13,095 bases of DNA, taken from positions 1 through 13,095 of the forward strand of contig JADCGN010000084.1 of NCBI GenBank assembly GCA_020249005.1, given 5' to 3'. Made by a program: the position numbers and the translations under genes. This stretch comes from Alphaproteobacteria bacterium (GTDB taxonomy: Bacteria > Pseudomonadota > Alphaproteobacteria > UBA2136 > UBA6156). The notes beneath the pieces were generated by a model. The model was not told where the DNA came from. It did not search any database and worked only from the letters and a program-made list of their open reading frames with translations. Of this stretch, positions 1-5,396 are shown in pieces; position 1 is the stretch's first letter; the number at the start of each line of letters is the position of its first letter.

Positions 1-87
1 AAAGGGTTAATATCCTTGAGGCCAACCCTAGAGCTTGGGGGTGGCAGCGTCAAGAACCACCAGGGATAAAAGCGTGCCCTTGTGGCA
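1..87 (+). ncRNA. Structured non-coding segment, possibly 3' end of 6S RNA
   Basis: No convincing protein is encoded before position 130. The segment folds into consecutive elements. CTTGA at 15-19 can pair with TCAAG at 50-54 around an imperfect stem (cca and ccc at 22-28 against ggg and tgg near 39-44). A second hairpin pairs CCAC and AGGG (57-60, 62-65) with CCCT and GTGG (77-80, 82-85), with one C-T mismatch. In proteobacteria 6S RNA is often encoded just before a 5-formyltetrahydrofolate cyclo-ligase gene, and in alphaproteobacteria a YmdB-type gene often follows, so a 6S 3' end would fit this position. The cyclo-ligase gene is absent here and the 5' half lies outside the window. It could equally be an unrelated leader. 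Confidence 0.3.
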
Positions 88-129
88 GGATTGTTGCGCG
101 CACGGGCTGTGCCGTGCTACCCAGGCAGC

Positions 130-924
130 ATGAATTTGCTGTTTCTGGGAGATGTGGTTGGCAGTCCGGGCCGCGCCGCCTTGGCCAAGCAAGGCCGTGC
201 CTTGCGTGAACGCTACGCGTTGGATTGCCTGGTGGTGAACGGCGAAAACGCCGCGGCCGGGAAGGGCATCACCGCCGAGACGGCGCAAGAGATTTTCAAC
301 GCCGGGGCCGATGTCATCACGCTGGGCGACCACACGTTTGACCAAAAAGGCGTGGAAGAGCTGCTGGCCGCCCACCCCCGCGTGATCCGCCCCGCCAACT
401 TCCCCTCTGGCACGGTGGGCCGGGGCCACACCACCTTTACCACGCCGCAGGGCCAACGCGTGGCGGTGCTAAACCTGCTGGGCCGGGTGTTCATGCGTGG
501 CAGCCTGGATTGCCCCTTCCAAGCCAGCAAAGCGCTGATGGAAACGTACCGCCTGGGCGAAACTTGCGACGCGCTGATTGTGGACGTCCACGCCGAGGCC
601 ACCAGCGAAAAGGCCTGCCTGGGCCATTTTTGGGATGGCAAGGCCAGCTTGGTGGTGGGCACACATACCCACATCCCCACCAGCGACACCCGCCTGCAGC
701 CCGGTGGCACCGCCTTCCAAACCGATGCCGGCATGTGCGGCGATTACCACAGCAGCCTGGGCATGAGCTTCGCCAGCGTGCTGACCAACTTTCTGGCAGC
801 TGGGCGGCTGCGTTTTACCCCCGCCGAAGGCGAGGCCACGCTGTGCGGGGTGTTCGTGCAAACCGGTGGCAATGGCCTGGCGCAGCGGGTTGAAGCGGTC
901 AAGGTTGGTCCGTTAGGGTTGTAA
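130..924 (+). CDS. YmdB-family (TIGR00282) metallophosphoesterase
   Basis: A 264-residue cytoplasmic metal-dependent phosphoesterase of the family of Bacillus YmdB, members of which hydrolyse cyclic nucleotides in vitro. The ATG at 130 is chosen because family proteins begin almost directly with the first beta strand and metal motif (here GDVVG, Asp8). The frame stays open further upstream, but that would add a non-conserved tail over the structured segment. Other metal and catalytic motifs are NGEN (37-40), GDH (66-68), VDVHAEATSEK (151-161) and THTH (178-181), in family order and spacing. The usual GNH motif is GDH here, so the ligand Asn is Asp at residue 67. The length is normal. A NUDIX gene starts 19 nt after the stop and yebC follows, which suggests co-transcription. 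Its physiological substrate is not known. Confidence 0.9.
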   Translation: MNLLFLGDVVGSPGRAALAKQGRALRERYALDCLVVNGENAAAGKGITAETAQEIFNAGADVITLGDHTFDQKGVEELLAAHPRVIRPANFPSGTVGRGHTTFTTPQGQRVAVLNLLGRVFMRGSLDCPFQASKALMETYRLGETCDALIVDVHAEATSEKACLGHFWDGKASLVVGTHTHIPTSDTRLQPGGTAFQTDAGMCGDYHSSLGMSFASVLTNFLAAGRLRFTPAEGEATLCGVFVQTGGNGLAQRVEAVKVGPLGL

Positions 925-943
925 GTGAAGAGGAAGCCTGCCG

Positions 944-1522
944 ATGTTTGCCACCAATGACCCCCGCTACTACGTCGCGATTGCCTTGCAAGCCTACCAG
1001 CCGGACAAGGAAGGGCAGGAGCAAATTTATAAAATGTTGATGCTGGAGCAATTGTTCTACCAACACCGCTGCCTGTTTCGCGATTGCTTTTTCCCCGGCC
1101 ACTTTACCGGCAGCGCGTGGGTGGTGAATCCCACCCGCAGCAAGGTGCTGTTGGTGAACCACCCCAAGCTGCACAAATGGGTGCAACCGGGCGGTCATGC
1201 CGATGGCGTGGGCGAACTGCACAAGGTGGCGCTGCGCGAAGTGCAAGAAGAGGTGGGGGTGAAGGAAGACCAACTCAAGTGGCTGGGCGGCGGGGTGTAT
1301 GATCTCGACATCCACTACGTGGCAGCCACGCAAAAGCAAGGCCGCCCGGAACCCGAGCACCTGCACCTAGATATGCGCTTTGCCTATGAACTGGATGATG
1401 CGCTGCCGCTGAGTAGCCCCGAAGGGCTGGAACTGAAGTGGTTCACGCTGGCCGAAGCCCAGCCGCTGTTTGCCGAATGGGGCGGCCGGATGCGCATGTT
1501 GGAAAAAACCAGCAAGCTTTAA
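944..1522 (+). CDS. NUDIX hydrolase
   Basis: A 192-residue NUDIX-fold protein expected to cleave a nucleoside diphosphate linked to another moiety, with Mg2+. The NUDIX box spans residues 84-106. The catalytic part R98-E99-V-Q-E102-E103-V-G105-V matches the REUxEExGU consensus exactly. The first Glu of the box is displaced by one: the consensus position is Gly90 and Glu is at 91, which touches a structural rather than a metal-binding position. The N-terminal 50 residues before the fold are helical and resemble the extended family members that have the WVQPGGH motif (residues 79-85). The start has a Shine-Dalgarno-like AAGAGGA at about 928-934. The substrate cannot be told from the sequence. 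It probably shares a transcript with the phosphoesterase upstream. Confidence 0.88.
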   Translation: MFATNDPRYYVAIALQAYQPDKEGQEQIYKMLMLEQLFYQHRCLFRDCFFPGHFTGSAWVVNPTRSKVLLVNHPKLHKWVQPGGHADGVGELHKVALREVQEEVGVKEDQLKWLGGGVYDLDIHYVAATQKQGRPEPEHLHLDMRFAYELDDALPLSSPEGLELKWFTLAEAQPLFAEWGGRMRMLEKTSKL

Positions 1523-1580
1523 GCGCTTGACCAACCCCTGGCCTGTTGGCTAAAGAAGGCCATTATTCAGGAGTATTTCC

Positions 1581-2306
1581 ATGGCCGGACACAGTCAGTT
1601 CAAGAACATCATGCACAGAAAAGCTGCGCAGGATAAGAAGAAGGCCAAAGTCGCCACCAAGCTGATCCGCGACATCATGACGGCTGCGCGCGGGGGCGGC
1701 GGCAGCGATCTCAACGCCAACAGCGCTCTGCGTACGGCGGTGGATAAGGCCCGCAAGGAAAACCTGAACAAAGATACTATTGATCGTGCCATCAAGCGCG
1801 GTACGGGCGAAATCGCCGGCGCCGACTACACCGAGCGCACCTACGAAGGCTACGGCCCCGGCGGGGTGGCCGCGATTGTGACCGCGCTGACCGACAACCC
1901 CACCCGTACCATCACCAACCTGCGCACCATTTTTGGCAAGCATGGCGGCAACGTGGGCGCCGACGGCGCAGTGGCCTGGATGTTCAAAAGCATCGGCGCG
2001 ATCGATTATCCCGCCCGGATCGGCACCGAGGAAGCCGTGCTGGAAGCGGCGATTGAGGCCGGGGCCGAAGACGTGCAGAGCAGCGAGGAGGGGCACCGCA
2101 TCATCACCGCCGCCACCGATTTCGCCGCCGTGAAGACCGCGCTCATCGCCAAGTTCGGCGAACCCGAAGAAGCCGAGCTGACCTACCTGCCCACCCAAAC
2201 CACCGCCGCCAAGGATGACGAGCACGCCGCCCAGGTGCTGAAGTTCATCGAGGCCCTGGAAGCCGACGACGACGTGCAAAGCGTGGTGGTCAACCTGGCC
2301 GAATAG
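1581..2306 (+). CDS. yebC: YebC/PmpR/TACO1-family regulatory protein
   Basis: A 241-residue member of the YebC family, close to the 246 residues of E. coli YebC. The N-terminal signature MAGHSQFKNIMHRKAAQDKK is characteristic, with slight differences (SQFKNIMH where SKWANIKH is usual). The middle section EGYGPGGVAAIVTALTDNPTRT and the TIFGKHGGNVG segment are typical of the second domain. The family has been described both as a DNA-binding transcription regulator and, more recently, as a translation factor that relieves ribosome stalling at proline stretches. TACO1 is the mitochondrial relative. The ATG at 1581 is preceded by CAGGAG at 1568-1573, a good ribosome-binding site. It lies 58 nt after the NUDIX gene on the same strand, so it may be read through from it or have its own promoter. 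Confidence 0.95.
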   Translation: MAGHSQFKNIMHRKAAQDKKKAKVATKLIRDIMTAARGGGGSDLNANSALRTAVDKARKENLNKDTIDRAIKRGTGEIAGADYTERTYEGYGPGGVAAIVTALTDNPTRTITNLRTIFGKHGGNVGADGAVAWMFKSIGAIDYPARIGTEEAVLEAAIEAGAEDVQSSEEGHRIITAATDFAAVKTALIAKFGEPEEAELTYLPTQTTAAKDDEHAAQVLKFIEALEADDDVQSVVVNLAE

Positions 2307-2376
2307 CCAAGCTGCGGCCTGCGGTGGCCCACAAGGGGGCTGTCAGCCCGGTTAGGACGCCCTTCGATAAAACATT

Positions 2377-2520
2377 ATGACTTGGCGCCACCGCTTTGCG
2401 TACATATTTATTTTACTGGGCTTTTTGGATGGCCGCCTGGTCACCTACCAGGCCTTTAACGGTTTGCCGTTTCCGCCCGAAATCCGGGTACCCAGCAAGC
2501 AGCAACCCCGCCCTACCTAA
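2377..2520 (+). CDS. Putative small membrane protein, 47 residues
   Basis: A 47-residue open frame starting MTWRHRFAYIFILLGF. It has a short positively charged N-terminus, one hydrophobic segment (about residues 7-17) and a polar, proline-rich C-terminus. A strong intrinsic terminator follows its TAA within a few bases, as expected for the last gene on a transcript, and this is the main reason to believe it. No good Shine-Dalgarno sequence precedes the ATG. GATAAA at 2366-2371 could be a -10 element giving a nearly leaderless mRNA, but its -35 (CTGTCA at 2340-2345) is weak and the 20-nt spacer is long. I do not recognise the family. Confidence 0.5.
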   Translation: MTWRHRFAYIFILLGFLDGRLVTYQAFNGLPFPPEIRVPSKQQPRPT

Positions 2521-2522
2521 GG

Positions 2523-2547
2523 AAAAGCCGCCCCGTGGGGCGGCTTT
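2523..2547. terminator. Bidirectional intrinsic terminator
   Basis: The perfect arms GCCGCCCC (2527-2534) and GGGGCGGC (2537-2544) are flanked by AAAA on the left and TTT on the right, so the hairpin has a U-tract in either direction. It lies between the convergent small gene (ends 2520) and the cold-shock gene (minus strand, ends 2563) and can serve both. Confidence 0.88.
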
Positions 2548-2562
2548 AAGTTGCAACCGGTG

Positions 2563-2781
2563 TTAGGCGGTTTGCAGGTTGCCGGCGCTGGTTTTGCCCA
2601 TGCGGTCGGTCACCATTTCAAAGCTGACGCGCTGGTTTTCGTTCAGCCCTTGCAGGCCCGACTTCTGCACCTGCGAGATGTGCACGAACACATCTTTGTC
2701 AGAGCCATCCGGCTGAATAAAGCCAAAGCCCTTCTGCATGTTAAACCATTTGACGGTGCCTTGGAGGCGTTCGTTAGACAT
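2563..2781 (-). CDS. Cold-shock-domain protein
   Basis: A 72-residue single cold-shock domain, the usual length of CspA-type proteins. They bind single-stranded RNA and DNA, act as RNA chaperones and can melt secondary structure in mRNAs. RNP1 is KGFGFI (residues 17-22) and RNP2 is VFVHI (31-35), with the conserved GTVKWFN at 8-14. The gene ends against a terminator shared with the opposite strand. The sequence just before the ATG is a poor Shine-Dalgarno match, and the long upstream leader can form hairpins, so translation may depend on leader folding as in E. coli cspA. Which Csp paralogue this is cannot be told. Confidence 0.95.
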   Translation of the reverse strand: MSNERLQGTVKWFNMQKGFGFIQPDGSDKDVFVHISQVQKSGLQGLNENQRVSFEMVTDRMGKTSAGNLQTA

Positions 2782-2905
2782 TGGGAGTGGTCACTTCACG
2801 TTCGTTGGTCTGCCACGCAAACTTGCTTCGGCGTGGCGCTTCGGGTTGCCGATGGCACACCAAAGGTGCCACCATCTCGCGCACAGCTCGTCGCTAAAGG
2901 CAAGT
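2782..2905 (-). promoter_or_regulatory. Structured 5' leader of the cold-shock gene
   Basis: About 120 nt of non-coding sequence with two hairpins. One has a perfect 7-bp stem, GCCACGC (2812-2818) against GCGTGGC (2831-2837), with a 12-nt loop. The other has a 6-bp stem, TGGCAC (2853-2858) against GTGCCA (2866-2871). Long structured leaders that change fold with temperature are known for cspA-type genes. That this one is transcribed is inferred from the AT-rich promoter-like stretch beyond it. No E. coli-style cold box is obvious. Confidence 0.5.
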
Positions 2906-2990
2906 AAATTCGGAGAAGTAATTGAAAATAAATAAAATATCAAAATAACTCTCTGAATTCATTAAAAATTTCCCCAAATTCTTTGCATGT
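2906..2990 (-). promoter_or_regulatory. AT-rich promoter region of the cold-shock gene
   Basis: This is the most AT-rich stretch of the window, dominated by runs of A and T. It sits between the end of the small-subunit gene and the cold-shock leader. On the minus strand TTGATA (2943-2938) is the best -35 candidate, but several overlapping T/A-rich hexamers could act as -10, so no start site is assigned. It would let the cold-shock gene be transcribed independently of the unit upstream. Confidence 0.4.
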
Positions 2991-2997
2991 TACCGCC

Positions 2998-3336
2998 TCA
3001 TTGGCCCTCCTGCGGCGTGCGGGCAATGAAGCACAGCTCGGTATGTTGGCTGGCCGGGCTAAAGGCGTTCAGCCGAATAAAGGCATAGGGGTGGCGGCGG
3101 GCGCAGGCTTCCACCTGGGCGGCCAAGTAACCGGCGGTCAGCGGCTCGGGCTGGTTGGTCAGGCTGTTGATGCGGGCGGGCGGGATTGGCCAGCTTTTCC
3201 AGTACAAATCGGCACTGCTGGGGTTGTCGGCAAATTCCAGCTGCACCCGCCAGCCTTGCTGCAGGGCGTGCAGAATTTGCGCCTCCACCTGTTGGGGCGA
3301 AAGCGGGGGCAAGTGGGCAAAGGTTTCAAAGCGCAT
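2998..3336 (-). CDS. Divergent RuBisCO small-subunit homologue (RbcS-like)
   Basis: A 112-residue protein with the order of blocks seen in RuBisCO small subunits. They are an RFETFAHLPPLSPQQ start (family: ETFSYLPPL), a helix ending QGWRVQLEF (28-35), a YW..W motif (Y45 W46 W49), a helix LAAQVEACARRHP (71-83), then AFIRLNAF (85-92) and CFIARTP (102-108). It lacks the long N-terminal and loop extensions of plant forms. It has an atypical insertion of roughly 15 residues (about 54-70) where the family has a short loop. Its ATG lies 3 nt after the TAA of the HTH-RuBisCO-like gene, so the two are almost certainly translationally coupled. Small subunits clasp octamers of form I large subunits, so this one probably binds the neighbouring protein. 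A small subunit beside a non-catalytic large-subunit homologue is very unusual. Confidence 0.82.
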   Translation of the reverse strand: MRFETFAHLPPLSPQQVEAQILHALQQGWRVQLEFADNPSSADLYWKSWPIPPARINSLTNQPEPLTAGYLAAQVEACARRHPYAFIRLNAFSPASQHTELCFIARTPQEGQ

Positions 3337-3339
3337 GGG

Positions 3340-5016
3340 TTAGTCTTCCTGGTCCGGCTGGTCATGGGTGGGTGGTTTGGGGGGCTCAGGGCGGCGGAAC
3401 GGGGTGAGCACGTTGCTGGGTGCCACCGCGGGGCTGGGGTTGGTGGTGGTGGGCAGCACGCTGGCGTGTAGAGCTTGGCCCGGGCCGCCGGGGCCCACTT
3501 GCACCAGGCCAAACAGAAAGCTGCCTTCCTGAAAGTGGTCGAGCGCGCTGCGCAACTCGGGCGCAAATTTGGCGGCTTTTTGCAATACGTTGCGGCCTTC
3601 CACCGCCAGGCTGAGCCCTTCACCCTTGGCTTGCACCAACGCTTCCAACGCCGTGCGGCAGGCGGTGGCCCCGGCGGCCACGCCTTGCGGGTGGCCAAAC
3701 ATGCTGCCGCCGCATTGAATGGCGGTGTGGTTGCCCACCGCATCCAGCAACCGGGCAAAATGCCACGGGTTGTGCCCGCCGCCCACCGCGGGCATGGCGC
3801 CGGCCAACCCACCAAAGGTTTGCGGCAAGTACTGTCCGCCCTCGGGTGCGGCGGGGAGGCTGTCATCCCGCAACGCCGCCAACACGCCCTGCACATAGCG
3901 GCGGTTGGCCACGTTGCCGCGCAGTGGGCTGCCGGTGCTGACCATATCGGCGCCACACAACCGCAGCAGTTTGGCCTGCAGTTGTTCGCTCAGCATATCG
4001 CCGAACAGCGCCCGTCCGCCCATCGCCGCCAGCGCCAAGTCTTCCTTGGCGCAGAACGCCGCCAGGCTTTGCAGCGCCGCCCAGCCAATCGCGGCGGCAT
4101 CCACGAGCACCATGGTCATGTCCAGTTCGCGCGCCCACATCGCCCGCTCTTCCATTTGGGCCAGGGTGGGGGCGGTGATGTTGAACAGGTGCGCCTTAAA
4201 CTCATTGCTCTCGCGGCTGGCGGCCAGTGCGGCTTCGGCGGTAAAGCGCGCCCGCTCGCGCCAGTGCGGCGCCGCCAAACCATGCAGCATGGTGGGGTCG
4301 GCCGTAATGTCAGCGCCGCCGCTCAAGGCCTCGAACGCCGCCCGGCCATACTGCCGGGCACTGAGGCCCGCCATGGGCCGAATCGTACCAATCAGCAGGG
4401 GCCGCCCGTGCTTGTTGGTCATGTCGCGCAGGCCGTGCACGCCCAAGCGCGGCCCGGGGAAGGTGCGCAGCAGCGTGGCCGGAATCGCCACATCCAGCAG
4501 CTTGGCACCGGTGCCGGTCAGTGCGCTGCCGGCCACCGAGAGCGCCCCCACCAGGCTGCCCGCTTCCACCAATTGGTGTGGGAACCCCACGGTAATTTCC
4601 ACCCGCCGGGTGCCCACCTGCACCGCTTGCAGCACGCTGGCCATGGGGGCCCCGGGCTGGGCCAAATCATCATACGCCCCGCGCACCCAGGCACCGTTGG
4701 CGGTTTGGGCCAACAGTTTGGCGGCGGCGGCCGGGCTGTGGTCGGTGTTTTCCAAGCAATACACGGCTTGCAGCAGGCTGCCCGGCTGTGGGGCGGGGGC
4801 AGCGTCGTGGGGGGCAAACTCGGCCACGCTCACGCCCAACACGGCCGCCAGTCGGGTCATGGTTTCAAAGGTCGGCGCCGTCTTCCCAGCCAGCAGGCGG
4901 CTGAGGCTGGCCATACTCAGCCCCGCCCGCCGCGCCACTTCAGCGGCATGCAGGCCTTGGCGGGCCATCAGGGTTTTCAGCTGCTGGGGGAGGGAGGTCT
5001 CATTCATGCAACGCAC
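3340..5016 (-). CDS. XRE-type HTH fused to a non-catalytic RuBisCO large-subunit-like protein
   Basis: A 558-residue fusion. Residues 9-67 form an XRE/Cro helix-turn-helix (AAEVARRAGLSMASLSRLLAG at 24-44). Residues 85-200 correspond to the RuBisCO N-terminal domain (FPHQLVEAGS, TFPGPRLGVHG), 201-500 to the barrel (NKHGRPLLIGTIRP, KAHLFNITAPT, FGHPQG), and 510-558 form a proline-rich tail. Compared by eye with spinach numbering, Lys175 is Arg213, Lys177 is Met215, Lys201 is Ala239, Asp203 is Pro241, Glu204 is Thr242, His294 is Gly334, His327 is Ser360, Lys334 is Gly367 and Ser379 is Gly412. Carboxylation chemistry is therefore not possible. Gly381, Gly403 and Gly404 (here 414, 436, 437) and Arg295 (here 335) appear kept. 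I infer a transcription regulator that may bind a phosphorylated ligand. The start may be the GTG at 5016 (GAGG 4 nt before) or the ATG at 5007. Codon use resembles the neighbours. Confidence 0.9.
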   Translation of the reverse strand: MRCMNETSLPQQLKTLMARQGLHAAEVARRAGLSMASLSRLLAGKTAPTFETMTRLAAVLGVSVAEFAPHDAAPAPQPGSLLQAVYCLENTDHSPAAAAKLLAQTANGAWVRGAYDDLAQPGAPMASVLQAVQVGTRRVEITVGFPHQLVEAGSLVGALSVAGSALTGTGAKLLDVAIPATLLRTFPGPRLGVHGLRDMTNKHGRPLLIGTIRPMAGLSARQYGRAAFEALSGGADITADPTMLHGLAAPHWRERARFTAEAALAASRESNEFKAHLFNITAPTLAQMEERAMWARELDMTMVLVDAAAIGWAALQSLAAFCAKEDLALAAMGGRALFGDMLSEQLQAKLLRLCGADMVSTGSPLRGNVANRRYVQGVLAALRDDSLPAAPEGGQYLPQTFGGLAGAMPAVGGGHNPWHFARLLDAVGNHTAIQCGGSMFGHPQGVAAGATACRTALEALVQAKGEGLSLAVEGRNVLQKAAKFAPELRSALDHFQEGSFLFGLVQVGPGGPGQALHASVLPTTTNPSPAVAPSNVLTPFRRPEPPKPPTHDQPDQED

Positions 5017-5026
5017 TATGCCTCAG

Positions 5027-5044
5027 CTTTGCGGATATGCAAAG
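5027..5044. promoter_or_regulatory. 18-bp palindrome, candidate operator of the HTH-RuBisCO-like gene
   Basis: A perfect inverted repeat, CTTTGC (5027-5032), 6-bp spacer GGATAT, GCAAAG (5039-5044). It lies 11 nt upstream of the GTG start and abuts the putative ribosome-binding site on the minus strand. XRE-type regulators commonly bind such sites over their own promoter. TTGTCA at 5054-5049 (minus) could be a -35 element, but the matching -10 is poor. Binding by the adjacent gene product is inference. Confidence 0.45.
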
Positions 5045-5088
5045 ATTTTGACAATAAATCCACCAACAAGATTGAGAGCGATTAGATC

Positions 5089-5125
5089 TGGTGGCGCCTC
5101 TGTGACGCGAACACAGGAGCTCCGG
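5089..5125 (-). repeat. Decayed copy of the 3' half of the neighbouring tRNA (att-like)
   Basis: A 37-bp segment matches 5211-5247 at 35 positions, in the same orientation, 122 bp away. It covers the CCA end, the 3' acceptor strand, the complete T-arm and the variable loop, and stops in the 3' side of the anticodon stem. The two differences change T-loop A58 and a variable-loop base, so it is not part of a working tRNA. The extent, from the anticodon arm to the 3' end, is that of many tyrosine-integrase attachment sites. No integrase is in the window, and only 85 bp separate the copies. Confidence 0.8.
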
Positions 5126-5210
5126 CCAGTTTGCGCAGCAAACCACATCAAACCTGATTCCGCAACGGCAGGGGGAGCATAACCCGATGGAAGCCTGAGG
5201 TGCAAGAGTA

Positions 5211-5287
5211 TGGTGGCGCCTCTGTGACTCGAACACAGGACCTCCGGATTATGATTCCGCTGCTCTAACCGACTGAGCTAAGGCGCC
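5211..5287 (-). tRNA. tRNA with CAU anticodon (elongator Met, possibly Ile2)
   Basis: A 77-nt cloverleaf including an encoded CCA. The acceptor stem is GGCGCCT with AGGCGCC, the D-arm GCTC...GAGC, the anticodon loop ATCATAA gives CAU, and the T-arm is CTGTG-TTCGAGT-CACAG, with discriminator A73. It is not the initiator: the first base pair is a normal G-C and the anticodon stem lacks three consecutive G-C pairs. In bacteria CAU is read either by elongator tRNA-Met or by tRNA-Ile2 after lysidine modification. The acceptor pairs G4-C69 and C5-G68 do not decide between them. Pair 27-43 of the anticodon stem is G-G. Confidence 0.93.
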
Positions 5288-5298
5288 ACGCGCTGCGG

Positions 5299-5327
5299 TG
5301 TGTAAGGGCTCAGCGCGGCCTTGTCAA
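5299..5327 (-). promoter_or_regulatory. Promoter of the CAU tRNA
   Basis: On the minus strand there is a perfect -35 TTGACA (5327-5322), a 17-nt spacer and TACACA (5304-5299) as -10. Transcription would start about 5 nt before the mature tRNA 5' end at 5287. Confidence 0.6.
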
Positions 5328-5345
5328 GTGCGCTTAAACGCGGCA

Positions 5346-5373
5346 TTGTATGCGCCAATTCTGTTCATTCAAT
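5346..5373 (+). promoter_or_regulatory. Weak candidate promoter of proS
   Basis: TTGTAT (5346-5351), a 16-nt spacer and TTCAAT (5368-5373) stand about 24 nt before the proS ATG. Matches to consensus are partial (3 of 6 and 4 of 6). Nothing better lies between the divergent tRNA promoter and proS. Confidence 0.3.
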
Positions 5374-5396
5374 GGTGAGAGAGTAAGCAAGCCCCC

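Noticed and set aside
2981..2988. CTTTGCAT near the cold-shock promoter, resembling one half of the palindrome at 5027-5044
   Set aside because: Only a half-site is present. CTTTGC also occurs elsewhere in the window (for example near 9299), so it is no evidence for a second operator.
3475..5085. Long open frame (536 residues) on the plus strand antisense to the HTH-RuBisCO-like gene, and another at 3905-5182
   Set aside because: Both are shadows caused by high G+C codon use. The translations are His/Gln/Gly- or Ser/Ala-rich with no recognisable domain, while the minus strand encodes two conserved domains.
2998..5287. Idea that the regulator unit is a genomic island bounded by tRNA repeats
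   Set aside because: Both repeat copies lie on the same side of the unit. There is no matching repeat near 2990, no integrase, and no difference in base or codon use.
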